Below are positions 6,714 to 7,625 of a DNA stretch of 7,625 nt, in pieces (position 1 is the stretch's first letter; the number at the start of each line of letters is the position of its first letter). The translations under genes were made by a program, and so were the position numbers. The notes below the pieces were generated by a model. The model had not been told where the DNA came from. It did no database searches and saw only the letters and a list, made by a program, of their open reading frames with translations. Source of the stretch: Gemmatimonadota bacterium. GTDB taxonomy: Bacteria > Gemmatimonadota > Gemmatimonadetes > Longimicrobiales > RSA9. Location of the stretch: NCBI GenBank assembly GCA_012027055.1, contig VEPF01000313.1, forward strand, positions 1-7,625, read 5' to 3'.

Positions 6714-7223
6714 GGCCGGCCCCTGGAGGTGCGGTTCGTTCTCGTCGTGCATGCCGATGCGCTGGCCGACGAACACGGCAAGGCCGAAGGCGAGGCCAAA
6801 CGGGAGCCCGAGCATCATCGCGGGGATGATGGTGACGAAGATCGATGGGCGTTCCGTGAGCGTGAACGCGATCGCCCCCGCCGAGTGGAAGCTACAGGCG
6901 ACCTCGCCGTCTGACTCGACCGGTTCGATGGTGATGGTGGTGCCGGGGCGGATGAGCGCGCCGCCGATGTAATGTTCGGCCTCGTCGTTATTGGTGATGG
7001 TGAGTTCGCCGGTGCGTCCAAGGTCGAGGTTGGCGGGGATCCCGGGGGCGGGCTTGCCCTCGGCGATGAGGGCTGCCGTGCCCGGGGGGATGACGAGCTC
7101 TTTCAGGTCATCCTTGCCGGCGGGCTCCAGCAGCCACCACCAGAAGAGGCTCACGAGCCAGCCGACGGCGATACCGCCGGCCGCCCACAGGATCCAGTGC
7201 CGAGCCGCGGGGGATAGCTTCAT
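6702..7223 (-). CDS. Membrane-anchored cupredoxin-like protein linked to cytochrome oxidase
   Basis: Small protein (173 aa) with two membrane segments, about residues 10-32 and 127-153. Between them is a loop of about 95 residues that should face outward. The loop reads like a cupredoxin: IPPGTAALI at 45-53, then LTITNNDEAEHYIGG at 74-88, PGTTITI at 93-99, and VACSFHSAG at 108-116. His84, Cys110 and His113 match the His / Cys-x2-His part of a type 1 copper site, but the usual axial Met is not obvious. It starts 18 bases after the stop of the cytochrome c oxidase subunit III gene on the same strand, so it is probably in the cox operon, with a role in copper handling, oxidase assembly or electron transfer. 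The GGAAGG before the ATG is unusually close (one base). The cupredoxin call is by pattern only; a copper-free structural protein is the alternative. Confidence 0.78.
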   Translation of the reverse strand: MKLSPAARHWILWAAGGIAVGWLVSLFWWWLLEPAGKDDLKELVIPPGTAALIAEGKPAPGIPANLDLGRTGELTITNNDEAEHYIGGALIRPGTTITIEPVESDGEVACSFHSAGAIAFTLTERPSIFVTIIPAMMLGLPFGLAFGLAVFVGQRIGMHDENEPHLQGPASDG

Positions 7224-7241
7224 ACCTTCCAGTCTAGCTGG

Positions 7242-7625
7242 TCAGTTGACCAGGTAGAGGGCCGGGTAGAAGAACACCCACACGACATCGACGAAGTGCC
7301 AGTACATCACGGCGCCGGCGATGGGCCAGTGGTCGCCGCTGGAGTAGCGGCCGCGGAGGAACTGGACCCAGACGAGGACGAGGATGCCCACGCCGCTAAT
7401 GACGTGGCTGGCGTGGATGCCCGTCATCGTGAAGAAGAGAGTGCCGAACGCCTCGTTGCGGTGGAAGTGGGCGATGCTCCATTCGTAGCCAACGCCAACG
7501 GCGAAGAAGGTCCCGAGCAGGATGGTCGCGATGAGGCCCCAGTTGGCCAGCTTGCGGTTGTCGTGCTCGATGGCGGTCTCGGCGGTGAAGGCGGTGACGG
7601 AGCTGAGGAGCAGGACGATGGTGAT
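7242..7625 (-). CDS. coxC: Cytochrome c oxidase subunit III, C-terminal part (5' end outside window)
   Basis: Membrane subunit of the aa3-type (heme-copper) terminal oxidase, which reduces oxygen and contributes to proton motive force. The last 127 residues are visible, and the frame stays open to the window edge. They hold about four membrane helices. The conserved helix-3 region reads LANWGLIATILLGTFFAVG and ends in the conserved glutamate (codon 7482-7484, motif YEW), as in the family. MTGIHASHV begins at 7427 and the hallmark YWHFVDVVW is at 7278-7304, near the C-terminus. The ATG at 7427 is internal, not a start. The next gene, on the same strand, follows after 18 bases. Quinol oxidase subunit III is possible but less likely, since that family would show different signature spacing. 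Confidence 0.93.
   Translation of the reverse strand: MTIVLLLSSVTAFTAETAIEHDNRKLANWGLIATILLGTFFAVGVGYEWSIAHFHRNEAFGTLFFTMTGIHASHVISGVGILVLVWVQFLRGRYSSGDHWPIAGAVMYWHFVDVVWVFFYPALYLVN

Noticed and set aside
5618..6829. A 403-codon plus-strand open frame, second frame of the cysteine synthase and hydrolase region
   Set aside because: Its product is Arg/Gly/Ala-rich and of low complexity, and it overlaps two genes with complete catalytic motifs in another frame.
7242..7427. A separate 61-aa gene starting at 7427
   Set aside because: The frame continues upstream to the window edge with clear cytochrome c oxidase subunit III helices, so this is only the C-terminal part.

Overview
The window is one stretch of GC-rich bacterial chromosome (about 70% G+C in most genes) packed with protein-coding genes. 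No tRNA, rRNA, CRISPR array, insertion sequence or long repeat was seen, and no gene-free stretch exceeds about 110 bases. The gene content (a long TPR/LuxR-HTH/class III cyclase regulator, a mycobacterial-type CysM and an aerobic cytochrome c oxidase locus) would fit Chloroflexota, perhaps an aerobic Dehalococcoidia-related lineage. Actinobacteria are the main alternative. This assignment is inference; there is no rRNA or other marker to settle it.

Layout: (1) Positions 1-2252 (+) hold the 3' part of a large signalling protein made of TPR-like helical repeats, a LuxR-type DNA-binding domain and a C-terminal adenylate/guanylate cyclase domain. (2) A 103-base gap with a good -35 box leads into a translationally coupled pair of unrecognised genes, 2356-3141 and 3138-3548 (+). 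The first is clearly poorer in GC than its surroundings over part of its length. (3) A second two-gene unit follows: a Methyltransf_32-like SAM-dependent methyltransferase (3638-4942) whose stop overlaps the GTG start of a CysM-like cysteine synthase (4939-5901). (4) An alpha/beta hydrolase (5958-6713, +) has its own candidate -10 box. (5) On the minus strand, running towards the hydrolase, are the 3' end of cytochrome c oxidase subunit III (7625-7242) and, 18 bases downstream, a two-helix membrane protein with an outward-facing cupredoxin-like domain (7223-6702). The latter ends 12 bases inside the hydrolase gene.

Functionally this is several unrelated small units rather than one pathway: nucleotide signalling and transcription, an orphan gene pair, methylation plus cysteine synthesis, a general hydrolase, and respiratory chain assembly or function. 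The points most worth a second look are the orphan coupled pair, the membrane cupredoxin-like protein behind coxC, the CysM with a mycobacterial-type C-terminal tail, and the LuxR-cyclase fusion.
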